Source of the DNA: Lentinula raphanica
Taxonomy: Eukaryota; Basidiomycota; Agaricomycetes; Agaricales; Omphalotaceae
DNA length: 64,000 nt
NCBI GenBank assembly: GCA_027919835.1
Contig: JANVFP010000007.1
Span: forward strand, 1,302,001-1,366,000
Direction: 5' to 3'
Shown here: in pieces, positions 12,721 to 23,915 of the stretch
Position numbering within the stretch: position 1 is the first letter of the stretch
Layout: each line of letters begins with the position of its first letter
Made by a program: the position numbers and the translations under genes
The notes under the pieces: model-generated
What the model was told of the DNA's origin: nothing
Databases searched by the model: none
Seen by the model: the letters and a program-made list of their open reading frames with translations, nothing else

Positions 12721-13099
12721 TACAACAAGGATAAAAGCAAGCTGTTCACGAAGAATTGAAGATACTTAGGATAATAAAGAGATTGGTCGCGAGGTTGAAG
12801 AGATCTGAAACGGTTCGTCATCCAATCAAAGTGAATCAAGAGGGGGTATCTGACTTAGGGAACGAAGAACGAAGAACCAGAACGAGGAGTATATTCCACG
12901 AGACCCCTCGACCGCAGAGAGACGCAACATATCCGATATAAGATATCCATGCTTAGAACCAGCGAGAAAAAGAGACCATTGAGGAGTTTATTCCAAAACC
13001 GCACAGGTACATTGTCCTTGTTTCGAATTTTCGAAGAAAAGAGGTGTTTCACAAAAAGAAAAAAATTCAGAGAAGAAGCACAGCAGAGAACGTTATGCA

Positions 13100-16000
13100 G
13101 AGAAACACTAGGAACAATGGACAGAACTACGAGGAAGAGTTTCGCCGATGTGCTTACAAACTCACAGGTTCATCCACATTCACATCCACATGTATAACCT
13201 GTACCACAACCCCATTCACAACCACATCCCCTCTCACAAACGCATCCGCATTCTCAACCGCAGTCGCAGACGAACCATTCCCATCCAAAACATCATTCAG
13301 CTCACCCAGCTCACCAAGGTCACTCAGCTCCGATTTACGCATCTTACGCATCTCAGGCTTCTTACGCAACTCATGTCTCTTCCACTTACCCATCTCACAC
13401 CGAACCGCCGTCAATACCCAACGGCCGTTTCCATCCTTCTCCCTCTCTCTCCCTCGCAGCCTTCTCAGGCTTCCCAGGCTGTCGCTCCCGCCTCCGGATC
13501 CCACCCTATATCCCATCCGAATCCCATACCTAACGGCCACGGCCACACCCTTAGCCACAGCCAGTTCGTACACTCAAACGGCGTGAACTACGCTCACAAA
13601 CTCGGGCACGAGCATGAGCAGCACGACCCAAATCCCCCGAACGTTCACCAAATCCCAAGCGTCTCCAACGTCTCCAATGTCTCCAACTCACCACATGTCT
13701 CCAACGTATCCAACATATTGCACGTCCCCACCGTTCCGAACGTCCCTGACGCCATCGAGGCCTCGTCAGCATGGTTCAGACCCTGGGAAGGGTGGAGAGG
13801 GCACTACGATGAGGATGAGGATGAGGAGTTGAGGGGTATTCGAAGCCGACGCAGCCATCGACGAGTACGAGTTTGGGGATGAACGTTCAACGTTCAACGT
13901 CAACGTTCAGAACGGGAACGCAATGACGTCCACGTCTACACCGGATATGGACTCACTGCACACCCACATGTCTACCTATTCACCAATGACACCTACAACT
14001 CCTAGCTCACCAAGCACCCCTACCTCACTAATGCCAACCATATACAAAACATATAAACCATCCCCGTCATATGCGTATCCTATACACGCGAGGAAGTCGT
14101 CAGACCCGAGGATGGCTCCGGGCTTAGCGTTTTCGAGGGTTTTGTTTGAGTTGGGAGAGGTGAAGGCGAGAGGGACGAGACTCAGAGTCAGGCTTCTGCG
14201 TCTTCTCATCCTTCGCATGGGGATGATGTGGAGTCTGTGCAATCTGGGGTCGAAGGGAGTAAAGAGAGTAGAGAGAGAGTAGAGAGGACACAGAGACCAA
14301 AGAGATAATAGAGACGAGAACGTCTATGTCTCCTCCTCCTTTACACACGGTAACAAAATCGTCTACGCCAGCACGGTCTTCATCACCCGCTCCCTCCTCG
14401 ACAACTTCGACAACTCGATCCCAATCTTCAACGTCAACATCTGCCCCATCAATATCTACACCTCCGGTAGGAAAAAAATCCTGGGCGTCCCTCCTCCGAT
14501 CTTCGTCACCTTCCTCTACCTCTTCCCATCCCTTCTCCCACCTCTCATCCTCCACTTCTGCATCCTCAACTTCCTCATCGTCTCCCTCTCCTTTGACAGG
14601 AATAGCAGGCCGACAACGACCCCGCACTTCATCGCTCGTGGGGACGTCTGTTCCCGGTTCTTCATCTCCCTCCACTTCTACGTCTGCGATTGTGATTGGA
14701 GAAGACAGCGTGTCAGATAAAAAACGAAAAGAGCTATTGAGTCTGTTAAGTTCGCGTGTGACACTCCCCTCCGCCTCCTTGAATGGGTCAACGACGATGG
14801 GAATAGGAAAAATGCACCCCCGAGGCCTGATCAACACTGGGAATATGTGTTTCGCGAATTCGGTGTTGCAGATGTTGATATATACGCCGGAGTTTGCGGT
14901 GTTGGCCGGGGAGGGTTGCGAGTTCGGGAGGGACAGGGAAAAGGGGAGGAGGAGGGATAGGTGGAATCGCAGGAATCGAGACGCCGTTGGTAGATGCGAC
15001 GGTAGAATTTTTGGGCTTACATCAGGAACAACAGGCATCTTCGTCTTTGTCGTCATCGTCATCCACAACGACCACTACTACCACTCCATCGTCTTACCCA
15101 GCCCAGTCGTCTTCTTCGCATGACCCCTTCTGCCCGTTCATCCCTTCCCCATATACACTGCGCTCAAATCTAAACCTCAATTTGACCATATGCCTATGAA
15201 CGGCGCGCAACAAGAAGACGCGGAAGAGTTTCTGGGGTTCTTCCTTGATGGACTGGAGGAGGAGTTGGGGAGGGTAAGGCGGGCGTTGGAAAGTTCAAAA
15301 GGGGAAAAAGGCAAAGGCAAAGGCAAAGAGAGAGAGCATAAAGAGTATGAAGAAGGGGCGGAAGAAATACAACAGCAAGCGGATTCGGAAGACGGCTGGG
15401 TCCAAGTAGGCAAAAACAACCACACCACCACAGTTCTTGCCCATACATCCTCCTCTCACTCTTCCCCTTCTCCACTCACACACATATTCACTGGCCACTT
15501 CCGGTCTACCATTCGAATCCGGGGACACAAAGAAGACCGAGCGACACTCGAGGAATGGCGGAGTCTTCGTTTGGATATACAGAGTCCGGGTATACATTCT
15601 ATACAGGATGCTTTGGCGGGGCTGGCGCAGCCGCAGACTCTCAATCTAATGACACCGCAAAAACAAGAGGTGGAGGCATCACAGCAAGTGTTAATCGAGA
15701 GTCTGCCCCCGGTGTTGGTGGTTCAGCTGAAGCGGTTCCAGTACGTCCCTGCTTCCACCCTCACCTCTCATGAACGGAACGAAGACGAGGACGAACGCGG
15801 GAACCACGGAACCTCATCCTCATCGACATCGACATCCATAGGAGTCAACGGAGGCTCGTCTGTAGGCGGAAATGGAGGTGCGAACGGAGCAGGAGGAACG
15901 GGAGTAAGCGGAGCAGGAATAGGAAGCGTAATCAAAATAACCAAACAAATCACCTTCGGACATGAGCTCGTGGTTGGTACAGACGTGTTGAGTGTCAAGG

Positions 16001-16441
16001 CGAGAGCAGAGGCTGGGTTGATTGGTGGTTTAGGGAATAGGGTAGGTGTTACAGGAGGGGTAAAAAGTGCTGGAGGAGGAGCATGGGGAAATGCAAGAGG
16101 AGTGAGATATAAGCTTTTCGGAGGTACGTCTCTTTATCTCTTTCTCTCTCCTTCGTTCATTCCCCGTATTGATATCTGTTCTCTCTTGGCCTTGTGCAGT
16201 CATCTACCACCACGGTCTTTCAGCTGAAGGTGGACATTATACAATTGATGTGTTGCATCCTCTTCCCTCACTATCGTCCTCCCCCTCCTTGTTGTCATCT
16301 TCAACATCATCTTGGATCCACATCGACGACGACCTAGTCACGCCCATATCACCAGCCGATGTCTTTTCCTTATCCCCCTCCGCAGGGTATACAACGACGA
16401 ACGGCCGGTGTCCATATTTGCTGTTCTATCATCGGATATAG
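13100..16441 (+). pseudogene. decayed Ubp3/USP10-type ubiquitin protease (peptidase C19), copy 1
   Basis: A deubiquitinase would cleave ubiquitin from substrates. The Cys box (GLINTGNMCFANSVLQ, from about 14826), QQEDAEEFLGFFLDGLEEEL (15208), PPVLVVQLKRFQYV (15706) and the His box (YHHGLSAEGGHYTIDV, 16204), ending PYLLFYHRI, are all present. The last intron (16124-16199) joins KLFG to VIYHHG correctly. Upstream, a Pro/His/Ser-rich N-terminal region is readable only by changing frame repeatedly. There is an in-frame TAA near 13195 and frame changes near 13447, 13835, 14160 and 14280. Two more lie near 14905 and 15152, where copy 2 keeps the frame. These sites are contiguous, so introns do not explain them. 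From about 15190 to the end it is clean. Confident as a decayed gene unless the assembly has many indels here. Confidence 0.8.
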
Positions 16442-17062
16442 TTTTCCTCTTGTGTTCATTTTGTGTTTCTTTTGTTCTGATAATTTGATAGTGTGACTTT
16501 TTTGATTGTTCCGCTTCTTTTTTCATCCAAACCATCTTGTTCATTTCCTCTTCTGTTCTGTTTCGATTGCACAGTTAGTGATCAAGCTTCAGTTGACTAG
16601 TTACATGTTGCACTCTATATACATACATACTTGGTGCTTACCAAATAGTTCTCTTTCCTCATGGACAATGTTGCACAACATAAAATATAACTCACACAGA
16701 AAGGGAAATCAAGACTTGAATTGGTCAAGCTACACAGTGTAGTTAGCCACCGGAGGTGGGAGATAGTTGGCATTGAATATTGCAACATTGAGTACTAGTG
16801 AGTAAGTCTGTATTTGTTGTTTTATCATTGGTAGTTTGTATGTATTCTTGTCTTGTAGTGTTTTGTTTGATAAGTAGTTCAACATTCACGTTCAACCTAT
16901 ATTCATTTATTTCTGTTTTGTTCTGCTCTTTTGTTCCCTTTCAACATCATTCTGTTCTGACATTTTCTGAATCCTGTCTGATTTTTCTTGCATTACAAGT
17001 ACTTACACTCAATATACACTTGGTTCTCACTATGAATCACTACATAGTGTTCTCCTGCTTCT

Positions 17063-17330
17063 CTACACTGCATGCATATTCCCATAAGTTGCCGGGACTT
17101 ATGGAAAAATTATAATGAAAAGACGCAAAATTTTGAACACATAAGAAAGGGAACTTATGGGAAATTTTATAGTGAACTTATTGGATAAAATTCCCTTTTA
17201 TGGTAATTTTATTCAGTTCAGCATAAAATCTCTTATAAGTTGCCTTTTTTATTGATTTGAATTTTTACGTCTTTTTAGGATAAGTTTTCCATAAGTTCGG
17301 GCAACTTATGGGAACTTGCATGCAGTGTAG
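17063..17330. mobile_element. MITE, 268 bp, inserted in copy 1 of the duplication
   Basis: Inverted ends CTACACTGCATGCA and TGCATGCAGTGTAG, extended by imperfect complementarity through CCCATAAGTTGCC and GGCAACTTATGGG. It is absent from the corresponding place in copy 2 (38264-38266), which gives the empty site TCTCTCTAGG. CACTG-type ends and a target duplication of at most 2-3 bp suggest a CACTA-type non-autonomous element. It has no coding capacity. Confidence 0.85.
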
Positions 17331-17426
17331 CTAGGCTCTCTTCCTCATGGACAATCAATTGTAGTATATAACAATAAATTATAAATGGACATCCCTGCTA
17401 TCCTTCACTATCAATTACCACCCTAC

Positions 17427-20400
17427 CTAGTACCAACTGAGAACTGCACCATGTTGTTGAAGATATTCAACAATACCTTGGTAACCTTGTGTGGCTGCTG
17501 CTGCAATTGCAGTTCCATAATAGCCACCATGCAAATTGATATCTGCACCATGTTGGACAATATATTCAACAATACCTTGGTAACCTCCAGAGGCTGCTGC
17601 TGCAATTGCAGTTCCATAATACCCACCCAGCAAATTGATATCTGCACCATGTTGGACAAGATATTCAACAACATCTTGGTGACCTTCAGAGGCTGCTGCT
17701 GCAATTGCAGTTCCAAAATCACCACCCTGCAAATTGATATCTGCACCATGTTGGATAAGATGTTCAACAATACCTTGGTAACCTTCAGAGGCTGCTGCTG
17801 CAATTGCAGTTCCATAATAGCCACCCCGCAAATTGATATCTGCACCATGTTGGACAAGATATTCAACAATATCTTGGTGACCTTCAGAGGCTGCTGCTGC
17901 AATTGCAGTTCCATAATCACCACCCTGTAAATTGATATCTGCACCATGTTGGACAAGATATTCAACAATATCTTGGTGACCTTGATAGGCTGCTGCTGCA
18001 ATTGCAGTTCCATAATAGCCACCCTGCAAATTGATATCTGCACCATGTTGGACAAGATATTCAACAATATCTTGGTGACCTTGATAGGCTGCTGCTGCAA
18101 TTGCAGTTCCATAATCACCACCCTGTAAATTGATATCTGCACCATGGTGGACAAGATGTTCAACAATACCTTGGTGACCTCCAGAGGCTGCTGCTGCAAT
18201 TGCAGTTCCATATTTACCACCCTGTAAATTGATATCTGCATCATGTTGGAGCAGACATTCAACAATATCTTTATAACCTTCAGCTGCTGCTGCTTGAATT
18301 GCACCACCATAGTATCCCCCCTGTGCATTGATATCTATTGAAGTCATTAATAATTCTTTCATCTCAGTACTTCTTAAACATACCTGAATCCAATCTGTGA
18401 ATATCAATCAAAATTTGCTGGATACATATTTTCATTCCAAAGAATGCAGCAACTTGTAGGTTACTACATTCCACAAAGACAAACCCCCCAACACTATTAT
18501 CACTGACTTCCCAGAAATTCTGTTTCCAGTTTTTAAACATTTCTAGTTCATTGTCAAGAAATTCTTGAGAGAGTTGTGTTAATTCTTCACATGGGGATTC
18601 TCCTCTTTCATTATATTGACTATGCTTTGCCCAATATTCAGTTGCATACTGCTCAAATGTAACAATATTTTCTCTTCTCACCCAACGAACATCTTTCCAT
18701 ATTGGCTTGTATTCCCTCTGACTGAGAAGACAAATCAGACACATTTGACCTATAATATTGTGTGCCAGCTGTGCATCAATATTTAACAACTTGCTTGTTT
18801 GACTATTATTGTGACTGTCTAGCAAGAAATCCTTTACAGATGCATGTGCAAGTTGTACAATGTCCCTGCTATCAACAGTGACTAATGTTGTATCAATAAT
18901 TTTCTCCAACCCAATTAGCATTGTAGCATCAGAGTCAATTTCTTTTGATTGCAGATCAACAGAAAGAATAGTTGCAACCTGCCTCATATGAAGAGGCTCG
19001 AATGCATATAAAACCCATGAGAGAATATATTGTGCCTCATCAGAGTGATGACTGTTTTCACATTCTGTAATAGCTTCAGAATATATTTGCTCCAGGTTTG
19101 AAGGTAACTTAGTTAGTGCTTTGCGTATTTTTGTTGCACTTGCACTATCATTCAAGATTTGAAGTTGGCAGTCAATATAACGAAATCTGTTGTATATATT
19201 ATAGTAATAGTCCTTTAGATCTGAATAAATACTGAAACTCACCCTCCATCTGCTTTTTTCATCAATTCTCCTTTTACTTCAGTGTGTAACTTCATGTCTT
19301 TCATTGGTTGCTCATCTATAAAGATAGCAATGTCTTTACCGACCATGATATTGTTCTTCAAAGAAATTGTAAAATATCCAAAGTGCTGAGGTTGATGATT
19401 GCGGCTTGATATTATAATCCCACTGACCAATTGCATATTGGCTATCTTTACACAAGAGGCCCAAACTTTATCTACCTCTTTGCATTCATCCAGAGCATCA
19501 ATTACTATATGAACTTGATACTCATTCTGAGCTAGGTCTTTTGTGATCTTCATGAGAGTATCCTCCAATTCAGCATTGGTAGGCATGGAATGACGGAGTC
19601 CATTTTTTGAAGATTTATGGAAGTTCTGCAATATAGGATGAATCTTTTCATTTTGGGTACCCAGTTGCAAAAGGAGTGATGACACAAATCCTTGAAAACT
19701 TGTTTTGAATCCAGAGTTGTCCCGAGTATCAAAGTAGTGATAAATCATGAGAGTTGTTGGCCAAGTTATTGTTGTTTTAAAATCTTGTATAATACTAGTC
19801 CTAAGAGTGGTCAACAATCAATATGCTTTTGGGTTTATCTGAATAAATTGAACAGTAGTGAACTTACATTAGAAATGTTTTTCCTGATCCAGCTACAATG
19901 CAAAAATCAATTTTTCTTTCATTGATACATTGTGAATTTATTACCTTGACCTTGAAGCCACAAAATACCTCCTTGCTTTCTCCACTTGAGGTAAACAGGA
20001 TCTTTCAATATCCATTGGCCTGTTCCCGGTGCCCTTTTATTTAAAGCTGTGGAATAATTGATGGAACAATTTGGTGCTGCAAGCCAGTCTTGAAGTTTTT
20101 TCTCCTCATCACTTGAGAGATCTGGGATCATGATGTCATTTCCCAGCAATAGTGGTTCTCATATGGCACCTACAATAGTAGTTCTTATGTATATCTCTTT
20201 CTGCTACATTGAATTCCCCTCCAGTGACAGTTACATTTTGTGCATGATTGAATATGCCACTGTTCCCAAGTTCAATATATACATAGATAACAGTTGACTT
20301 TGTGAAATTCACCTTTCTATATTCTGGCTACTGTTTCTGTGGATTTCTTGAATACTTATAGAGCTCACAACAGAATCATCATCTACCTTTGGTTTGCCAT
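17427..20400 (-). CDS. NACHT-ankyrin NOD-like receptor, copy 1 (intact)
   Basis: STAND NTPase / fungal NLR, presumed cytosolic sensor. Exons (minus): 20400-20387, 20330-20313, 20259-20174, 20121-19945, 19893-19869, 19800-19243, 19186-18384, 18334-17427. They join in frame to 862 aa. The N-terminus has the FNHAQNVTVTGGEFNVAERD segment (about residues 14-33) common before NACHT domains of mushroom NLRs. Then come WLAAPNCSINYSTALNKRAPGTGQW, Walker A GQAGSGKTF, Walker B HIVIDALDE (about residue 205), and the winged-helix-like block with VQLAHASVKDFLLDS. Residues 561-862 are nine ankyrin repeats of 33 aa (DINLQGGYYGTAIAAAA type). Repeats differ mainly at positions 8-9 and 18-21. Walker A sits on a 25 nt exon. 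The two tiny first exons are the least certain; the chain from 20259 on is well supported. No classical effector domain precedes the NACHT. Confidence 0.85.
17430..18334 (-). repeat. nine 99 bp coding repeats (ankyrin array, copy 1)
   Basis: Units of 99 bp are highly similar at DNA level, with AATTGCAGTTCCATAAT and CAAATTGATATCTGCACCA recurring on the + strand. Because 99 is a multiple of three, long open frames also appear in the other frames; these are by-products. Near-identity between units points to recent unit duplication or gene conversion. Confidence 0.92.
19869..19893 (-). other. 25 nt micro-exon carrying the Walker A motif
   Basis: Flanked by a 51 bp intron (19894-19944, donor GTAATA) and a 68 bp intron (19801-19868, donor GTAAGT). 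It encodes GSGKTFL with split codons at both ends. The same micro-exon is conserved at 40782-40806 in copy 2. Skipping it removes 25 nt and shifts the frame, so inclusion would decide whether an NTP-binding receptor is made. Confidence 0.8.
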
Positions 20401-20715
20401 ATGGTACTTTGCTGATTTATTGATGTCAGTGAAAGATAAGTGTTGATGGGCAAGAGTAGAAATGTATTAAAGCAAGAGCTCTTTTTATATGTACCCTTGA
20501 AAAAGCACCTGATCTAATACTTGACAGGTGCTATAATATTATATACATTTCATATCAGCATCAATCTCATATCTTGATTCATCTATTCAATAGGCTCCTG
20601 CAACAGCCCCTATTTTTTCTTTCTATATATGGACTATCATATTATCATCAGTATGTTATCTCAATTTAGACAATATGATTCCCACAAGGAACTGTACTTA
20701 GAACTAGACTAGGCT

Positions 20716-20856
20716 TTTATGTATGTACAGTGGTAACACCACAGTGCATCAATATTGTTGATCAGGAATATCACTCACCAGGTTAACCAATCGTCCTGAG
20801 TGGAGTTTCTCATATTGTCACCTATCAGCTTGTATCTCCTCTACCATGCATACAAT
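20716..20856. repeat. 140 bp dispersed repeat, copy 1 (other at 43151-43297)
   Basis: Shared order: TTATGTATGTACA, GGTAACACCAC, GTGCATC, GTTGATCAGGAAT, CTCAC..GGTT, ACCAATCG-CCTGAG-GGAGTT, TATCAGCT-GTAT, CCACCATGC/CTACCATGC. In copy 2 it abuts the core promoter of the first secreted-protein gene. Confidence 0.7.
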
Positions 20857-20999
20857 ATTGGAGTCTGATGAACCCACCTTCCAAACTTTCATACTCGAAT
20901 CAAGATGAAACCGGCCCTTCTGGTATATAGTATGCATGAATCTCATCACACCCTATAGACAATCCGTAGGGAGAAAACACCTATAAGACGGACTTCTCT

Positions 21000-21560
21000 C
21001 GTGATGCACTTCTTTTTTCCAATCTGCTCTCACTGAACGAGTGCCGCCAGAACCTCCACAAACTCAAACCTTTGAAAATTATCTTATACAGAGCGCGTTA
21101 GTCGAGGAAACCTATCATGAAAACCGGCTGTGACAGAGGCGATCGGAGGATACGGTGTGAGGGTACAAGGTTCAAATGGGGTGATTGGATGGATTCAGAA
21201 TTAATGGGGTGAGAGTAGTTTGAGAATGGAAGAAGGGCTAATGAGGTAATTAGCTTGAGCCTGAGATGATCAAGGTGGAGCTGAGTTTGAGTGTCAATTG
21301 TGGATTTGCAATCTCAAGTGGGAACAGAAACACTTCAGACATTGAGGTTAAATTGCTGATACAGTTCTACTTGGTACATGTAATGTTCAACGTTGATGAA
21401 TCTGCTGAAGTCTGCTTCTTGAACTATGAGTTAAACCTTTCTCTTCAAGAATGGGTACACTGACATACCTGTGTCTCTTGAGGACCTCTCTTTATGCTTC
21501 TTGTCTGCCACATCGCCCCTCTCATATGCATTTTCGCTGGATTAGGTGTGCAGGGTAAGA
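21000..21560. repeat. diverged direct repeat, copy 1 (other about 24590-25430)
   Basis: The clearest match is 21127-21180 against 25028-25080: GTGACAGAGG, GATCGGAGGATAC, GTGTGAGGGTACAAGGTTC. The later block GCCTGAGATG-TCAAGGTGG-GCTG-GTTTGAGTG matches 21256-21290 and 25185-25225. Weaker similarity continues to CTTCTTGCTTCCTGTCCAC. Neither copy keeps a long open frame. Confidence 0.6.
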
Positions 21561-23514
21561 GGTCCACATTTAATGTTGTGTGTGTTGAGTCTCAGAGTCA
21601 TGTACCCCTTCCAACTATCACTATAGTTCCTTCTGATCGAGCCAAGCTTGAGTCCAATTGTGCATACGTTTGAAAAGGGAATGCATCTCCAACTGGTCAT
21701 CTGATGAAGGGGACAAAATATCAATCAATAGAACATCGGGAAATCTGGAGGGATTGAAAGGAGAGGATACTGAGGACTCAGAGGTAGCATTGAGGGAGGT
21801 TGATATGAAAGGACACAGGGCAAACAGAAACACGACATGACCAGTCTACATCTTGCTCATGGCACATCCCCTTGGCAGGCAAACATGTAACATTCCAAAT
21901 CAACACGCTACACATTAACCTCCCTTGACATAAATTTCTCTGGAGTCCGAACTCCTGCCACCAAGGCTCCCTTTCTTATCCGTTCTCCACTTGATGCTCA
22001 AATCTTCATCAATCCCAAGAGCTCATTCTTCTAGACTTCTTCCCCTTCATCTCACTGTTTGGGTCTGTTTGAATTTGTGCTCTGTCAATTATCCAGTTAC
22101 ACTGGGACATGAATGAGATTGTCTTCGATAGGTATGACAACTAGAACCAAGATGGACATGACAGTGAGCCGAAGCATGAAGAGAAAAGAAGAGCAGAGGG
22201 TCAAAGGTGTACACGGCAAGACACGTCACAATGAACACTTGGAATGTTCCATCTTTTTGTCAATGGTTGACGCGACGCGTGCGCGCGATCTCTTCAAGTC
22301 CGTCCATTCATCTCGGTGGATTAGGTTGATGCCTTTGATCCCCATGTTCCATACCAAGCATTCAAATATTGCAAAATCCTTGTCGTCCAATTCTTGCGTG
22401 TCATTGGTTCATTTGCCGGAGGGATGAAAACAGCCTCTGCTGATTCCTCGTATCGCTCCCTTCCAGCCATCCCACAGTTCAGTCCAGAACCAAGTCGTAC
22501 ACGTCTGGACAGCCTATTCAGGGTTCCAATCTGAATTCGACTTTGGAAGGTTTCAATTATTCTATCTTCTATCTTCTATCCGAGATCCCAAGATCCCGGG
22601 ATTTTCTATACACACCCTTTTTTTCATCCATCTCGTTGGCCCAGGTTGGACCTCTCTGTCACCTCGCGATCCTCTGTTCCATCAACAGAAGTAACAAGTC
22701 GATCTCGAAACTTTTGAAGAGTCCAGAGTTCAAAGATGAAAGAGTCGAAAGGCGTTGAAGGCTGCGAATTCAAGATGAAACGTTGAGACGACTGAACATA
22801 CGGGTGAGAAAGGGTGAGGCATGAAGAATATAGGGGTAAATAAGCGTGAGATGGATGAGTAGTGAGCTGTTTGAGATCTTGGATGGGGTTCGAATTGGCT
22901 ACAGTGATGTCGACGTTGAATGATGTCGATAAGGCGTGAGGACGATGATCGTGGGGTCTCTGTTTCGAGTTCACACATAACGTCTTTGAATACGGGGGGA
23001 TATAACGTACCTCAATCGGGAGTTCTTTCCGGTTACGTTCTATATCTGTCATATCTTCCCATACGCGTCATTCCAGAGCTCATCACAACCCTACCCATCT
23101 CGTCCAAATCCTCTGTCGTCACGAAATTCTATCCCTTCAAGCTATGCCATGCTATCGTCGAGAGCAAGATCCAAACTGCGCACGTCTGAACGGTGAATTA
23201 GGTTTCCAAATTTGAGATCCGAGGGTTCGAGGGTCGTTCGCAAGAGCCTTGTAGAGGAGTGTGGACCTCGAGCTTGAAGCTCCAAGACTGAAGCTGAAGA
23301 AGGTGCAGGGGAAAGATGCAAGAGGTCCTCGTGTCACATTTGATGGCAATGTAATGCTGAGGCCTGAGGCCGAGGCGTAATAGTACCAGCTTGAAGGCCA
23401 TGGATGAATCCACCTTCCAAACCCCTCAACGTTGCAAATCGGTCCTCGGTGACCCTCTTTATATCAAACGCTGAACGCGGCAACATCTGGATGGCGAATG
23501 CCGACGAAATGGTA

Positions 23515-23915
23515 TATGTGTGTTCCGTCGTCATTGTAGAGGTCAATCTTCCTGTTCATCTGGCAGTGGTCCTCCTAGACCGGTACACCAATTCGTTCTA
23601 TTCCCTCCTTCCCTCCTTCTGGTTCCATAACTCCGTTTGTATGAGGAGATAAACGACGAGGGCAAAGGAGACAGAAAAGGGGAGAGGAAGGGGAGAGGAA
23701 GGGGAGATGGAGAGGAGTTGAGGGTTGAATCTTGAAGAGCAAGGGTGAGATGAGGGAGGGATGGGGTGAGGAAGAGTGGGGTGTGAAAAGAAGCGGAGGG
23801 GTACGCGAGATGGATGTGAACACCCTTCGAGAGGGTGCACGACGAGGAACAAAGTTCACAATGTTCCATGTTTATGCGTCGCGTATATCTCTTGAGTCTG
23901 TTCATTCGAATCCCC
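23515..23915. repeat. dispersed repeat, copy 2 (other copy at 9630-10215)
   Basis: Same landmarks in the same order as copy 1, including GGTACACCAATTCGTTC at 23580 and the GGGGAGAGGAA minisatellite at 23679-23712. Confidence 0.65.

Larger units (their letters stand above)
9401..13099. other. long region without a supportable gene; diverged repeats
   Basis: Open frames here are short or of biased composition. The region holds a direct repeat shared with 23515-23915, a segment shared with 44390-44760, and purine-rich minisatellite DNA around 9975-10030. Ser/Pro-rich open frames overlap on both strands around 11300-12000; none has a recognisable motif or consistent splice structure, so I call none of them. 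Confidence 0.5.
14707..20594. repeat. segmental duplication, copy 1 (protease 3' part plus NLR)
   Basis: Matches 35827-41513 in the same orientation. The left junction is the GACAGCGTG..AAAAACGAAAAGAGC stretch and the right junction TCTATTCAATAGG. Large differences are a 268 bp MITE present only here (17063-17330), a 272 bp segment present only in copy 2 (37564-37835), and deletions inside the copy-2 protease. Confidence 0.9.

Noticed and set aside
17385..18328. Long open frames in other frames of the ankyrin arrays (both strands, also at 38279-39246)
   Set aside because: The repeat unit is 99 bp, so any stop-free frame in one unit stays open in all. The ankyrin frame has domain sense and correct splicing; the others are by-products.
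17427..18334. Evenly spaced direct repeats that might suggest a CRISPR array
   Set aside because: Eukaryotic context, 99 bp units without spacers, and clear ankyrin coding; not a CRISPR.
20331..20386. 32 nt intron in the first NLR segment (20386-20355)
   Set aside because: It would keep the frame but is too short for normal splicing; a 56 nt intron with acceptor AACAG also keeps the frame in both copies and was preferred.
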